Positions 24,417 through 33,585 of a stretch of DNA of 64,000 nt are shown here, piece after piece; position 1 is the stretch's first letter, and each line of letters starts with the position of its first letter. The notes below the pieces were generated by a model. That model had not been told where the DNA came from, searched no databases, and saw only the letters and a program-made list of their open reading frames with translations. Origin of the DNA: RFPW01 sp040401595 (GTDB lineage Bacteria; Pseudomonadota; Gammaproteobacteria; Burkholderiales; Burkholderiaceae_E); contig JBBAOE010000003.1 in assembly GCA_040401595.1 (NCBI GenBank), positions 124,001 through 188,000 on the forward strand. Reading direction: 5' to 3'. Position numbers and translations under genes: made by a program.

Positions 24417-25697
24417 ATGCCCGATGAAATCGCAGCTCTGTCCGTGGAATCCGATGGTGCGTCTGCGCGGCCCTTGCGGATCGCCTTCGTGACCGAGACC
24501 TACCCGCCCGAAGTCAATGGCGTGGCGATGACGCTGGCAGAACTCGTTCGACGCTTGCACGCGCGACATCACCAGATTGAATTGATCCGGCCACGTCAGG
24601 GACATGAGGTTGCCGCACCGAAGTCCCCCGATTCCGATGGGGCGATCCTGGGTCATGGCCGGGCGCCCATTCGAGAAGTCCTGGTGCGTGGCATCCGGAT
24701 TCCCCGCTACAGTCAGTTGAGGATGGGGCTACCCGCCAAAGGGGCATTGCTCCGGACATGGACGACCCAACGTCCAGATGTCGTGCATATCGCGACCGAG
24801 GGGCCCTTGGGATGGTCAGCCCTGCAGGCTGCTCGAACCTTAAAGGTGCCGGTGAGCACCGATTTCAGAACGAATTTTCATGCCTACAGTCGCCACTATG
24901 GGATGCGCTGGTTGCATAAGCCCATCATGGGGTACCTGCGCCAATTTCATAATCTCGCTCACAGGACTACGGTTCCGACCAAGACCTTGATGGGGGAGTT
25001 GTCGGCGTGCGGGTTCGAACGTCTGGTCGTGGTTGCCCGTGGGATTGATGCAGAGCGTTTTGATCCCCGACATCGCTGTATGGCACTGCGCCAGCGTTGG
25101 GGTCTGAGCCCGGATGATTTCGCAGTTCTGTATGTGGGTCGGCTGGCAGCTGAAAAAAATCTCGAACTCCTCGCCCATGCCTTTGAAGCCATTGCAGTGG
25201 TGAACCCGCGGGCCCGCTTGATTCTGGTGGGCGACGGCCCGATGCGCTCGGCACTGCAGGCGCGTTTGCCGAACGCACTGTTCTGCGGGCAGCAGATGGG
25301 TCACGATCTTGCCCGCTGTTACGCCAGTGCCGACTTGTTTCTGTTCCCGAGTAAGACGGAAACGTTTGGGAATGTGACGGTCGAAGCGATGGCGAGCGGT
25401 TTGCCGGTGGTTGCTTTTGCAGACGGGGCTGCGCTCGAGTTGATCCGGCCCGGTCAGAATGGCGCAAGCGTTGCGCTTGACGACGATGCGGGCTATGTCA
25501 GTGCGGCGACTCAACTTGCAGTGGACTCTGACGCCTGTCGGGCCCTGGGAGCAGTTGCACGCGAGACAGCGTTACAACTTGATTGGGAGACGATCGTCGA
25601 TCGTTTCGAAGTGGTGATTCGTTCTGCCGCTCACAGCGGGTTCGGGTCCGTTCCGACGGGAACGCTCAGTGCGCCCCGACCGATACCATCACGTTGA
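24417..25697 (+). CDS. GT4-family glycosyltransferase, candidate diacylglycerol glycosyltransferase
   Basis: 426 residues with two Rossmann-like domains. The N-terminal acceptor domain has FVTETYPPEVNGVAMTLAEL, and the donor domain has VLYVGRLAAEKNLELL, LVGDGPMRSAL and the EX7E motif in KTETFGNVTVEAMASGLPVV. This pattern is shared by plant-type SqdX, mannosyltransferase MgtA and the Agt enzymes that make monoglycosyldiacylglycerol in phosphate-starved alphaproteobacteria. Linkage to plcP and a Pho box just upstream favour the Agt-like role. ATG 24417 is chosen over the in-frame TTG at 24387, which falls inside the Pho box. The 3' end overlaps the opposing gene by 32 bases. Confidence 0.78.
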   Translation: MPDEIAALSVESDGASARPLRIAFVTETYPPEVNGVAMTLAELVRRLHARHHQIELIRPRQGHEVAAPKSPDSDGAILGHGRAPIREVLVRGIRIPRYSQLRMGLPAKGALLRTWTTQRPDVVHIATEGPLGWSALQAARTLKVPVSTDFRTNFHAYSRHYGMRWLHKPIMGYLRQFHNLAHRTTVPTKTLMGELSACGFERLVVVARGIDAERFDPRHRCMALRQRWGLSPDDFAVLYVGRLAAEKNLELLAHAFEAIAVVNPRARLILVGDGPMRSALQARLPNALFCGQQMGHDLARCYASADLFLFPSKTETFGNVTVEAMASGLPVVAFADGAALELIRPGQNGASVALDDDAGYVSAATQLAVDSDACRALGAVARETALQLDWETIVDRFEVVIRSAAHSGFGSVPTGTLSAPRPIPSR

Positions 25698-26136
25698 TGA
25701 CGCCTGCGCGTTCGAATCTCAGACCCATCGAGTAGTTGCGGCCCCACTCCAATGGGGCTTTTAGACCCTTGAGTAGCAGATGGTATTCGCCGGCCTTGAA
25801 CGCCATGTCGGCGCCTGCAAGCACCTGAATTGAAGATAGGGCTGGTGCACTGGCGTCCGGCCCACCGCGCAGTTCGACGCGGTCGGCCAGGGTGGTGTAG
25901 GCAGATAACAGACGATCATTTTTCGTGATGGATTCGAGAATCAGATAGATCGGTGCGTCGCGGGCTTGCGGCTCCGAGGCCTCGCCCCAGGGGTGCACGA
26001 TGGTAAAACCGTCGGCGTAGTACTCGTGCGACTCGGCCGAGACTGCGGCCAGCGAGGCCAGAATCAACAATGCCAGTCGGGCACCGAGCCTAATCATGGG
26101 GTTCATCAAGGTCTTGGTAGCCATCGGAGAAGTCAT
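25666..26136 (-). CDS. PCuAC/DUF461-fold periplasmic protein lacking canonical copper ligands
   Basis: 156 residues with an N-terminal signal segment (LALLILASLAAVSAESH) and the PCuAC cupredoxin-like fold (DRVELRGGPDA, AGEYHLLLKGLKAPLEWG, FERAGVINVMV). PCuAC carries Cu(I) to cytochrome oxidase through His and Met ligands. Here the first His position in VELH is Arg90, the Met-x-Met region has none, and the HxM pair is His119 with Leu121. Copper binding by the known site therefore looks lost. The start is set at ATG 26136, which overlaps the upstream stop (ATGA). Confidence 0.72.
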   Translation of the reverse strand: MTSPMATKTLMNPMIRLGARLALLILASLAAVSAESHEYYADGFTIVHPWGEASEPQARDAPIYLILESITKNDRLLSAYTTLADRVELRGGPDASAPALSSIQVLAGADMAFKAGEYHLLLKGLKAPLEWGRNYSMGLRFERAGVINVMVSVGAH

Positions 26137-26756
26137 CCCGAAAATTGAATTGAATAGCCCCAGGAGTCCAGGCGCTGGGGGATCGCGTTAAACGCGAGCG
26201 TGACCCGCGTTGTGCCCTGGTTCACTGGTACTTCGTGCAGGAGAGAACTCGGGAACAGCACCAGATCGCCAGCGGCAGGCAAGGGACCCGCCCATTTCTC
26301 GGCGTTGAATGGACCTAGTTGGGTCTTGTCATGCATGTTGCTGAACACAAAATCGCGCCCGCCGAGACTGCGAATGAAGAGCGTATTCGCTGAGGCGTGG
26401 CATTCGCTCAGGTAGAGCACCCCAGAGATAAAGCAGTTCGCATGGTTGTGAACCGATTGCCGACCCCCGTGGCGCAGAACGTTGACCCACAATTCCTTGA
26501 TGTGCCAGGTCAGAGGCTCACCGAACAGATGAATGCCAAACTCCACCAGTCTTGGCTGTAGGGTGACTGCAAGCTCTTCAAGGAGCTGGTCTCCACCCGG
26601 GTTCAGGATCGTGGTGTGGGTCAGTTCAGCCGATCGTGGATTTGCCTGAGCAGCCTCGGGTGCGAACCGCTCGCGCAGCGCAGTGACCCGCTCGGGCGCG
26701 ACGGCCTTCTCCACACGCATGAATGGGGTCGGAAACAGCGGAATGATGTCGGGCAC
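26133..26756 (-). CDS. Putative 2OG-Fe(II) oxygenase (TIGR02466-like)
   Basis: 207 residues forming a double-stranded beta-helix. The likely iron ligands are in SVHNHANCFISGVLYL (His103/His105) and SSLLHEVPVN (His174), with Arg184 positioned to bind 2-oxoglutarate. Family members are uncharacterised oxygenases, some near antibiotic or phage genes. The N-terminus MPDIIPLFPTPFM is typical. It overlaps the PCuAC-like gene by four bases and lies 63 bases after hupE in the same direction. Substrate unknown. Confidence 0.72.
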   Translation of the reverse strand: MPDIIPLFPTPFMRVEKAVAPERVTALRERFAPEAAQANPRSAELTHTTILNPGGDQLLEELAVTLQPRLVEFGIHLFGEPLTWHIKELWVNVLRHGGRQSVHNHANCFISGVLYLSECHASANTLFIRSLGGRDFVFSNMHDKTQLGPFNAEKWAGPLPAAGDLVLFPSSLLHEVPVNQGTTRVTLAFNAIPQRLDSWGYSIQFSG

Positions 26757-26819
26757 GATCGGGGTTCGCTTCGTTGCTGTGGGCTAAGTTCTCAGGGATC
26801 GGTGATCCGTTTTCAGTGA

Positions 26820-27821
26820 TCAGGCCGGCCAGCCAACGATCACGGCGATTCGCGCCAATGACCAGTAGGCGGCAATCGCCCCGATCCCGTAGAGCGCGGG
26901 CACTTTGAGTTGCGCCGCGAGTTTGGTGCGAACCAGCAGCAGGGTCAAACCCCAGGCCAGGGCCACCACCAGCAACTGGCCAGCCTCAACGCCCAGATTG
27001 AAGGTCAGTAGTGCCATCGAGACATGTTGTTCAGGCAGGCCAATTTCCTTCAAAGCGCCTGCGAACCCGAGACCATGAACAAGTCCAAATACAAAGGCAA
27101 CCAGCGCCGGCCAGCGCCGGGTCCAGGTCTCGCGTTGGTAGAGCGCTTCGGCGCTGACCAGGACGATCGACAGGGCAATCGAAGCCTCGACGGGCGGGGA
27201 TCGCAGCACCAGGAGTCCGAGCGCACTGGCTGCAAGGGTCACGCTGTGTGCGAGCGTAAACGCCGTGATCGTCGCAATCAGGCGTTTACGAAATCCAACC
27301 AGAAACAAGAGGCTGATGACAAAGAGCAGATGATCGAAGCCGGTCAGGATATGTTCGATCCCGAGTGAAAAATAGGCGGTAGCCACTTCGCTGCCGGCTC
27401 TCTCGTCCTTGGCGCTGCCAAAGAGCTGGACTTTGGGCTGTGCGCTCGTCAGAGTTACCACTTGACGATCACCGCTTCGCCAATAGATCCGAACGATCGC
27501 GGCGGAATACGCTTTACCGACGCCCTGGATCGATAACATTCCGGCGAGCCCCTTGGGCCCACACTGGATCAGTTGTTGATCACCCGCGCACCCTTCGGGC
27601 CAGCTCGGGCTCAGATCCTCCCCGATCGGGCGGCCCCCCTTGCCGGCGGCGCCCCAGGACCAGATGAACTGACCCGGTGCGACTTCGCGCATCGTCATTT
27701 CGGCCATGGTCAGCTCATGGGCGTGGGCCACTGAAACACCGAACCCTACCAGGGCGACGAGGAGCATCAGGCGTTTCAGAAGCCATTGCGCCAGGGCGCT
27801 GAGCCCAGAGTTTGGCGCCAT
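26820..27821 (-). CDS. HupE/UreJ-family membrane protein
   Basis: 333 residues with a signal or anchor segment, a soluble periplasmic region of ~120 residues, then six or so helices. HupE/UreJ signatures are GIEHILTGFDHLLFVISLL, AFTLAHSVTLAASALG and FVFGLVHGLGFAGAL. Classical HupE/UreJ members are nickel permeases of hydrogenase or urease loci, but neither enzyme is present here; the His and Asp residues on the helices could still bind metal. ATG 27821 overlaps the preceding stop by one base (TGATG), so it is translationally coupled to the parvulin gene. Confidence 0.8.
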   Translation of the reverse strand: MAPNSGLSALAQWLLKRLMLLVALVGFGVSVAHAHELTMAEMTMREVAPGQFIWSWGAAGKGGRPIGEDLSPSWPEGCAGDQQLIQCGPKGLAGMLSIQGVGKAYSAAIVRIYWRSGDRQVVTLTSAQPKVQLFGSAKDERAGSEVATAYFSLGIEHILTGFDHLLFVISLLFLVGFRKRLIATITAFTLAHSVTLAASALGLLVLRSPPVEASIALSIVLVSAEALYQRETWTRRWPALVAFVFGLVHGLGFAGALKEIGLPEQHVSMALLTFNLGVEAGQLLVVALAWGLTLLLVRTKLAAQLKVPALYGIGAIAAYWSLARIAVIVGWPA

Positions 27822-28690
27822 CAAGGCTTCACCTCTTCTTCGCGAATCTTGTACTTCTTACCCATTTCGCGAACCGCATTCGTACTGAGTTGGGCCATGG
27901 TGTCGTCGCGCCAATCCTGATAGATCGCGTCTTTGTTCTTGTCGAACTCGGCAGGCACACCAGGCTTGATTTCCTCTAGCTGTATCACCCGCAGCCCATC
28001 GGTACTTCCGATCAACTGCCAGACGCCAGGGGTCGACTTTTCAATGGCTTCGGTAAACTCTGCCCCGTAGCTTTGCACCAGATTTTGCCGGGGGCGGTCC
28101 TTGAAGACCCGCAAGCTGCTTTCGGCGTCGATTTTCCCCTTGCCATTGAGCGCGGCAACGAACTTCGTCAGGGCCTCAGGCGATCGATCACTGGTGACTA
28201 CTGCTTCGAGAAAATTAAATCGTATTGGCGTGTCGTAGCGATCACGTTTGGATTCAAACCATTTGCGAACGCCGGCTTCATCAATCTTGGGAAGGGTGAG
28301 TCCAGATTGGGTCACGCTCAGGGACTTGAAAATGATCCGGTCGCGGATTGCCGAATCGCCCCGGTCCAGACCCAGCGCCAGGCCTTCGCGATAGAGCACT
28401 TCGTTATCGACCCATCGATCCAGGAGTGTTTTCAGTTCGGCCTCGCTTGGCTCGCGCTTCAAGCCGCCGGTGAAAATGTCGTGGGCTTCTCTCTTGACCG
28501 ATTTCGAGATCGTGATCGTTTGGGGGTCGTCCTTGTCAAGACTCAAGGTGTGGTCAACGCCAAACACCAAAGCACCCAGCACCATAAAATGCAGCAAGGG
28601 TTCACGCAACATGCGGGACAGGGGGCCGTCTGTGCGGTTCGTCGAGGAGGCCGAAGCAGCACCTGGGACTGGGGCGTTTTGAGGATCCAT
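27821..28690 (-). CDS. Parvulin/SurA-like peptidyl-prolyl isomerase domain protein, membrane-anchored
   Basis: 289 residues. One transmembrane segment follows a short cytoplasmic tail (LREPLLHFMVLGALVFGVDH); the rest is periplasmic. A SurA-N-like helical region (LDRWVDNEVLYREGLALGLD, later SVTQSGLTLPKIDEAGVRKWF) precedes a degraded parvulin domain ending in VWQLIGSTDGLRVIQLEEIKPG. Such proteins usually act as periplasmic chaperones. ATG 28690 gives MDPQNAPVPG; a TTG nine bases upstream is less likely. It sits between the spermidine-synthase-like gene (16 bases) and hupE. Confidence 0.75.
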   Translation of the reverse strand: MDPQNAPVPGAASASSTNRTDGPLSRMLREPLLHFMVLGALVFGVDHTLSLDKDDPQTITISKSVKREAHDIFTGGLKREPSEAELKTLLDRWVDNEVLYREGLALGLDRGDSAIRDRIIFKSLSVTQSGLTLPKIDEAGVRKWFESKRDRYDTPIRFNFLEAVVTSDRSPEALTKFVAALNGKGKIDAESSLRVFKDRPRQNLVQSYGAEFTEAIEKSTPGVWQLIGSTDGLRVIQLEEIKPGVPAEFDKNKDAIYQDWRDDTMAQLSTNAVREMGKKYKIREEEVKP

Positions 28691-28706
28691 GGAATTCAAC
28701 GAGGGT

Positions 28707-31256
28707 TCAGCGGGAGTTGGGGGATGGAGTCGGCCGGATCGCCGCCAGCGCGTTCAGGACCTCACTGGCGACACCGGGTTCGTTACCCAGCAGGGACCGT
28801 GCAAGCGTGAACAGGGGATCGTACGCGGGCAGAAAATCGGGGCTTTGCTGGAGAATGTCCAATAAAGGCTCGCGTAATCGCAGGAGCATGTTTAGCGGGT
28901 CGGGATCGGGCCGCACTGTCAATCCCAATTCAATGTAGCGCGCCCGCGCCGACCCGTAGGCTTGCAGGCGTTGAAGCGTCTCCTCTGAGGCGTCACGCAA
29001 GACGCTATCGGGCTTCAGCTGCAGTTGATGGACGAGGGTCATCAGGCGGGTTCGTGGCGTTTCCGTAGGCGCATAGGTTTCCCACGGCGCATCATGAATC
29101 ACGGCAGGCCGATCATCGGTGTTTGGCATGACCTGACCGGCGAACGCCCGCAGCTCCTCGGGTCCTGCAAGGATGCTGCCGAGAATGGCGTATTCGTCAA
29201 CCACGCGCGCCTGTATCAGCGGCCGATGCAGCGCGGGGGCCGCTTTGAGCAGACTCGCCCGAACCCAGTCGGGATTCCAGCGCGGCTGATCCGGTCGCGA
29301 GAGCAAACCCAGCACGGGGGTGTCCAGACTGTTGCTCGCCAACACGGCGACCGCATCCGGATACACCTTCAAGAAGGCGGCAGTGATGCTGCGCACCGTC
29401 TGCAGGTTCATCTGATGGACCGCGAGCCACTGGCAAAATAATCCGCCGGGCGCTAGCTGTCGGCGAGCAGCTGCAAAATGCTCGACGGTATAGAGCGAGC
29501 CCGCGCCGCTGCGCGCCGGATGAAAGAGATCGGCAACGATGACGTCGTACTGTACCGGCGACGCCTGCACGTACCGTCGGGCATCGGCCGCGAGAATCTT
29601 CAGGGGCATGTCATCCCGCGCGGCGCTGGGTTTCGGCGCAAAGAACGCTGCAGCCTCAATCACTTCGGGCAGCAACTCCACCGCAGTGACTTGCAAATCC
29701 GCGTTCAATGCGGCGGTCTGCGCCGTATGCCCTGTGCCAAGCCCTAGAAAGAGTGCGCTGCGTGGCGCCGGATGCAGCAGGATGGGTAGTTCAGCGAGCC
29801 GCACTTCCACCGGACTACGGGCACTGCTGCCTTCCTGAGTACGATTGTTGATCCGCAAGCGGGCGATGCCGCTTGGATCTTCAACGATGCTCACCGCTGC
29901 CATCGTGCCATCGCGATAACTCTGGAGCGTCGACCCCTCTGGCATGTCGACGAATCGCAGGGGCGACGCCCAGAGGCCAACTGCTATCGCTGCCAGTGCA
30001 GACAACGCGACGCGAGGCTGGAACCAATTGATTCTCGAATGTAGCGCGAGATAAGCGCCGATGATGATGCTCAAGATCCATTTCGGCCCAACCAGGGGGA
30101 TCAGGCCGACGCCAAACAGGAGCGGTGCGCAGGCAGCCCCGGTGGTGTTGACAGCGAGCGCTCGCCCGAGCGGCCAGGACTGCGCTTGAGCGCGCTGGCA
30201 CAGATGGGTGAAGAGCGCGCCCATGATCAGGGTCGGGGCCAACATCGCGGCGACCGCCGTCAAGGCCTCACCGGTCAGTGCAGTGAGCGCGCTCGCGCCA
30301 AAGGTACGTGCCGGCCATGCGCAGATGACATCCGCCCACCACAGCGTTGCGCCGCCCAACAAAATCGCGGCGGCGAGGCCTTGAATCAGCGTGCTCTCGG
30401 TGGCGTCGTTTGCTGGTGGTTTGCGCGCTTGCAGGAGGGCAGCGCCCAGTGCAGTCCCCAGCAAATAAACCGCCAGCAAGAGTGCGTAGCTGTAGACCGT
30501 ATTTTCGGTGACCTGGCTCAGAACGCGCACCGCGAGCACTTCGTAACCGATGCCGAGTAGCCCGGTGAAGAACAGGACTCGGCCAATGACCGGATGCTGG
30601 GTGTCTGCGCCCGGCGTCATCGCATTGCGTGCTGTGGTTTGATCCTTTGCAGGGGTGGCCATAGCCTCCAGTGGCGTTCGCCAGAGCGACAAGGCCAGTA
30701 CAGCGCAAGCTGCATTGATCGCGCTGCACACCCAAGCGGTTTGTTGCAGTCCGAGCGTCGGCATAGCCACAAACACGACCGCCAAGACACCCAGTACCGC
30801 ACCGAGGGTGTTCGCGGCATACAGCCCGCCGAGTCGACTCGCGGCGCCCGATAGTTGACGCTCAATCGCGGGTAGCGTTGCACCCATCGCAGCGGTTGCC
30901 GGCAGCAGCAGCAGCATGGGAAAGCCAAACGCGAGGCACCAGTGCCAGAGGCTCGAAGGCTGCGCGCCGATCATTGCGTGGGTGGTGTGATTGAACCAGG
31001 GCAATAGGGCTGTCAGGACCAGCCCCCACAGCGCGATGAGTGTCTCAAGGGCGGCGTACCAACGGCCCGGGACCCGACTGGCGGCAATCGATCGCCCCAA
31101 CACAAAGGCGCCGATTGCCAGTCCGCCGAAGAACGCAGCAAGAACGGCGAGCACGGCAATGATCTCGTGCCCCAGTGCTGTCGCCAGTTGCGCGCTCCAG
31201 AGCATTTGCCAGGCAAGCGACACGGCGCCCGAGAGCGCCATCAATAGGTAAGGCAA
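28707..31256 (-). CDS. Polytopic membrane protein with C-terminal spermidine-synthase-like domain
   Basis: About 849 residues. The first ~450 form many transmembrane helices (ALSGAVSLAWQMLWSAQL at the start), followed by a class-I methyltransferase-type domain: ALFLGLGTGHTAQTAAL, VTAVELLPEVIEAA, LAADARRYV and YDVIVADLFHPA, matching spermidine-synthase-like folds. Similar membrane fusions are widespread and mostly uncharacterised; polyamine synthesis is not established. A C-terminal TPR-like tail may follow. The start is placed at TTG 31256 (AAAGG site seven bases upstream) or ATG 31241, because the longer frame to 31373 runs through a terminator hairpin of the upstream gene. Confidence 0.78.
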   Translation of the reverse strand: MPYLLMALSGAVSLAWQMLWSAQLATALGHEIIAVLAVLAAFFGGLAIGAFVLGRSIAASRVPGRWYAALETLIALWGLVLTALLPWFNHTTHAMIGAQPSSLWHWCLAFGFPMLLLLPATAAMGATLPAIERQLSGAASRLGGLYAANTLGAVLGVLAVVFVAMPTLGLQQTAWVCSAINAACAVLALSLWRTPLEAMATPAKDQTTARNAMTPGADTQHPVIGRVLFFTGLLGIGYEVLAVRVLSQVTENTVYSYALLLAVYLLGTALGAALLQARKPPANDATESTLIQGLAAAILLGGATLWWADVICAWPARTFGASALTALTGEALTAVAAMLAPTLIMGALFTHLCQRAQAQSWPLGRALAVNTTGAACAPLLFGVGLIPLVGPKWILSIIIGAYLALHSRINWFQPRVALSALAAIAVGLWASPLRFVDMPEGSTLQSYRDGTMAAVSIVEDPSGIARLRINNRTQEGSSARSPVEVRLAELPILLHPAPRSALFLGLGTGHTAQTAALNADLQVTAVELLPEVIEAAAFFAPKPSAARDDMPLKILAADARRYVQASPVQYDVIVADLFHPARSGAGSLYTVEHFAAARRQLAPGGLFCQWLAVHQMNLQTVRSITAAFLKVYPDAVAVLASNSLDTPVLGLLSRPDQPRWNPDWVRASLLKAAPALHRPLIQARVVDEYAILGSILAGPEELRAFAGQVMPNTDDRPAVIHDAPWETYAPTETPRTRLMTLVHQLQLKPDSVLRDASEETLQRLQAYGSARARYIELGLTVRPDPDPLNMLLRLREPLLDILQQSPDFLPAYDPLFTLARSLLGNEPGVASEVLNALAAIRPTPSPNSR

Positions 31257-31311
31257 CAGAGGACCTTTCAGCGCAGTGAGTCGACGCGTTGAGTAAGCGA
31301 TCGACGAAAAC

Positions 31312-31334
31312 GAAAAACCGGCCGCAGGGCCGGT
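31312..31334 (-). terminator. Rho-independent terminator after the PHP-domain gene
   Basis: On the minus strand ACCGGCC-CTGC-GGCCGGT followed by TTTTCG: a perfect seven-base GC-rich stem with a four-base loop and T-run, 54 bases past the stop of the PHP-domain gene. Confidence 0.8.
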
Positions 31335-31387
31335 GGTCAGGCCATGGTCACGAGCCCGAAGGCCCGTAACCATGTTCGCGGGTCAGA

Positions 31388-33523
31388 TTACTTGACGCCG
31401 GCAACCTTGCTCGAACCCAAAACTTCGACGTAGACCGGGTTGCTGTAGAACCAGAGGTCAGACCAGGCAACGACGTCAGAACTCGAGTACTTGACGCCAG
31501 CGACCGTACGCATGTGGGCTGGGCATGCTGCGTCGCCACAAGGGATTGCCCCCGGGAGGGTCTGGTCGTTCGGAGCCACTAGGAAGTCATTCAGTGGATT
31601 GCCCTCAGCATCGGTCTCGAACGGCACCGATGCTGGGATGTTGGTTCCGCGCAGACGGAAGTACTGCGATGCTTTCACAGCCGGAACCCGATAGGTCATC
31701 GTGCGGACACCATCCGCTGAAGCCGTCCAATTCGTTGAATTGAAGGTTTTCTGGATCTTCGCCGAGGCATTGAAGATCTTTGCGGGGAATTCGGCTGCTG
31801 TCACCGCAGGCGCATAGGCGCCCTGATCAGCAGGATCAATGTAGCCCGTGACATTGCCACCGATCAGATCAACGTGATCGAGCACCGGCGCATTCAGAGG
31901 CTGGATGATGTTGACCTGCTTGAGGGACGGATTCGGGAAGCTGTAAGGTGATGCGTTCGTGCCCTGCGGATCGCGCAGAGAGACGGTGACGAACAGGTCG
32001 GTACCCGGGCGAACGACGAGCTTTTCGCCCATGGTGGCGCAACCGTCGATCCGCACCTCACCATTACCGGCAACCGCATTGGCAGACGCTTTCTCGATCA
32101 GTGCCTTGTTGGCATTGCGCGGCAGGCCTGGGTTCGACGCGCAGACCACGAACGACAGGCGATCGATCAGTTGCCCATTGGCAACGTAGCTGTTGCCACT
32201 GCGCAGACCGTCGATGATGCCTTCGGCGGTCAGGTTGCCTGTGCCCTTGCGAACCATGACATAGTCATTGGTGTATTCGCCGGGGTAGAAATCGTTGTCG
32301 GTTTCGCGCTGGTCGGGACCGAAGGTGCCACGGCTGTGGTAGTCCGAGCTTGCAAAGAACCACCAGTTACGGCCTTCGCCCAGCAGACCGTCCCATAATC
32401 CACCGATCTTGGCCGCGTAAACGCCCGTGCCGCCAAAGGTGCCGCCGCCTACAGCGTTCGACGAATAGCTGCCGCGCGGGGATTCCGCACCGTGGCCAGG
32501 CATTGACTCGAAACCAAACGCAATCTTTGGGGCTACGTTGTTGAAATTACGCAGGTGCTCGATGTTGAAGCCGTTGTTGCCGGTCGGGTTATAGATGCCG
32601 GCACGCTCGAGGTGGGCTGGAACGAAGTAGGACGTCGTTGGCGCCTTCTCGTTCAACCACTTGAGGCCTTCCAAGGTCTTGATATGCCCCATGTTGGGGT
32701 ACTTGGCGGTGTTGGTTCCGCTCAAGTTGTCAGTCGGCGCGATTTTGGCGGACAGGGGATTGATCAGCGTGTTGTTCGAGCTGCCGGTGACCGAGCAATC
32801 CCAGAGGTTCTCAGCGCCGCGGCTGGTGTCGGTATCACTGCGATCAAAGCAATATTCGTATTGCGCCTGAAGGTTGGCGTTACCGGTTGTTGCGGTCGAC
32901 GGCCAGGGTGCCTGACCTTTAAGCACGGCCATCGAGGTGTGCTCATGGCCGGGGTTGTTTTGCTCGAGTCCGATCCAGACTGGCTTCTTCGCATCACGGC
33001 CAAGGGTTTCAAGGGCTTTGTATTGATATTCCTTGATCTCCTGCCAGCGCCACATCTGCTTCGGTGTAGCGGTTCCGTCGCCCTTGATGGCGGCGAGGCC
33101 AATCGTGGATTCCCAGGTCTGGTTCGGTCCTTTGAGAGCCGAGGCGGGCTGGCCAGCCCCCGGGTAGGTCACTGGTGGCGAAGCCTGCCAGGGGCCGGTG
33201 GCGCTGGTGGTCAGTCCCAGACCGGGCGCGACCGGCTCAAACGGGTCTTCGGCCAGCGTACAGTTTCGAGCGCTGCGGCCACCGTGGTCGGCCTGGACGA
33301 ACCAGTCGAGCTTCCAGGTGTTGACCGATTTGTCGACCAGCTTCTTGAGCGAAAGCGAGCCATCCGAGCAAGTCGAGTGGTTGTGGAAGTCACCGGTGAC
33401 ATAGGTGCCAGCGGCCTTGGTGGCGGCCTTTGGGGCAGCCGAGGCTTGCGGGGCAAGGGTCACGACGGTCGTGATGGCGGCGATCGCAACAGCGACTTCG
33501 CGCATTTTAAACTGGGGCTTCAT
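31388..33523 (-). CDS. Secreted PHP-domain metallohydrolase-like protein
   Basis: 711 residues with a Sec signal peptide (AVAIAAITTVVTLAPQASA). PHP motifs are present in order: HxH in GDFHNHSTCSDGSLS, WFVQADHGG, GLEQNNPGHEHT, FGFESMPGHG and FASSDYHSRGTFG. PHP proteins are trinuclear-metal phosphoesterases; this large exported type has no assigned substrate. The C-terminal ~250 residues look like a beta-rich region. It lies 62 bases downstream of a lipoprotein gene, with a strong terminator after it, so these two genes likely form their own transcript. Confidence 0.78.
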   Translation of the reverse strand: MKPQFKMREVAVAIAAITTVVTLAPQASAAPKAATKAAGTYVTGDFHNHSTCSDGSLSLKKLVDKSVNTWKLDWFVQADHGGRSARNCTLAEDPFEPVAPGLGLTTSATGPWQASPPVTYPGAGQPASALKGPNQTWESTIGLAAIKGDGTATPKQMWRWQEIKEYQYKALETLGRDAKKPVWIGLEQNNPGHEHTSMAVLKGQAPWPSTATTGNANLQAQYEYCFDRSDTDTSRGAENLWDCSVTGSSNNTLINPLSAKIAPTDNLSGTNTAKYPNMGHIKTLEGLKWLNEKAPTTSYFVPAHLERAGIYNPTGNNGFNIEHLRNFNNVAPKIAFGFESMPGHGAESPRGSYSSNAVGGGTFGGTGVYAAKIGGLWDGLLGEGRNWWFFASSDYHSRGTFGPDQRETDNDFYPGEYTNDYVMVRKGTGNLTAEGIIDGLRSGNSYVANGQLIDRLSFVVCASNPGLPRNANKALIEKASANAVAGNGEVRIDGCATMGEKLVVRPGTDLFVTVSLRDPQGTNASPYSFPNPSLKQVNIIQPLNAPVLDHVDLIGGNVTGYIDPADQGAYAPAVTAAEFPAKIFNASAKIQKTFNSTNWTASADGVRTMTYRVPAVKASQYFRLRGTNIPASVPFETDAEGNPLNDFLVAPNDQTLPGAIPCGDAACPAHMRTVAGVKYSSSDVVAWSDLWFYSNPVYVEVLGSSKVAGVK

Positions 33524-33585
33524 GTCGATGAAATCCTGTAGATCAATGGTGGGGGTCTGCGTCAGGCCGTGGATGGCGCTGAGGC

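Noticed and set aside
24213..24656. A minus-strand frame across the Pho-box region and GT start
   Set aside because: It would put the Pho boxes inside a gene and has no family features; the Mpo1-like and GT frames explain both sides.
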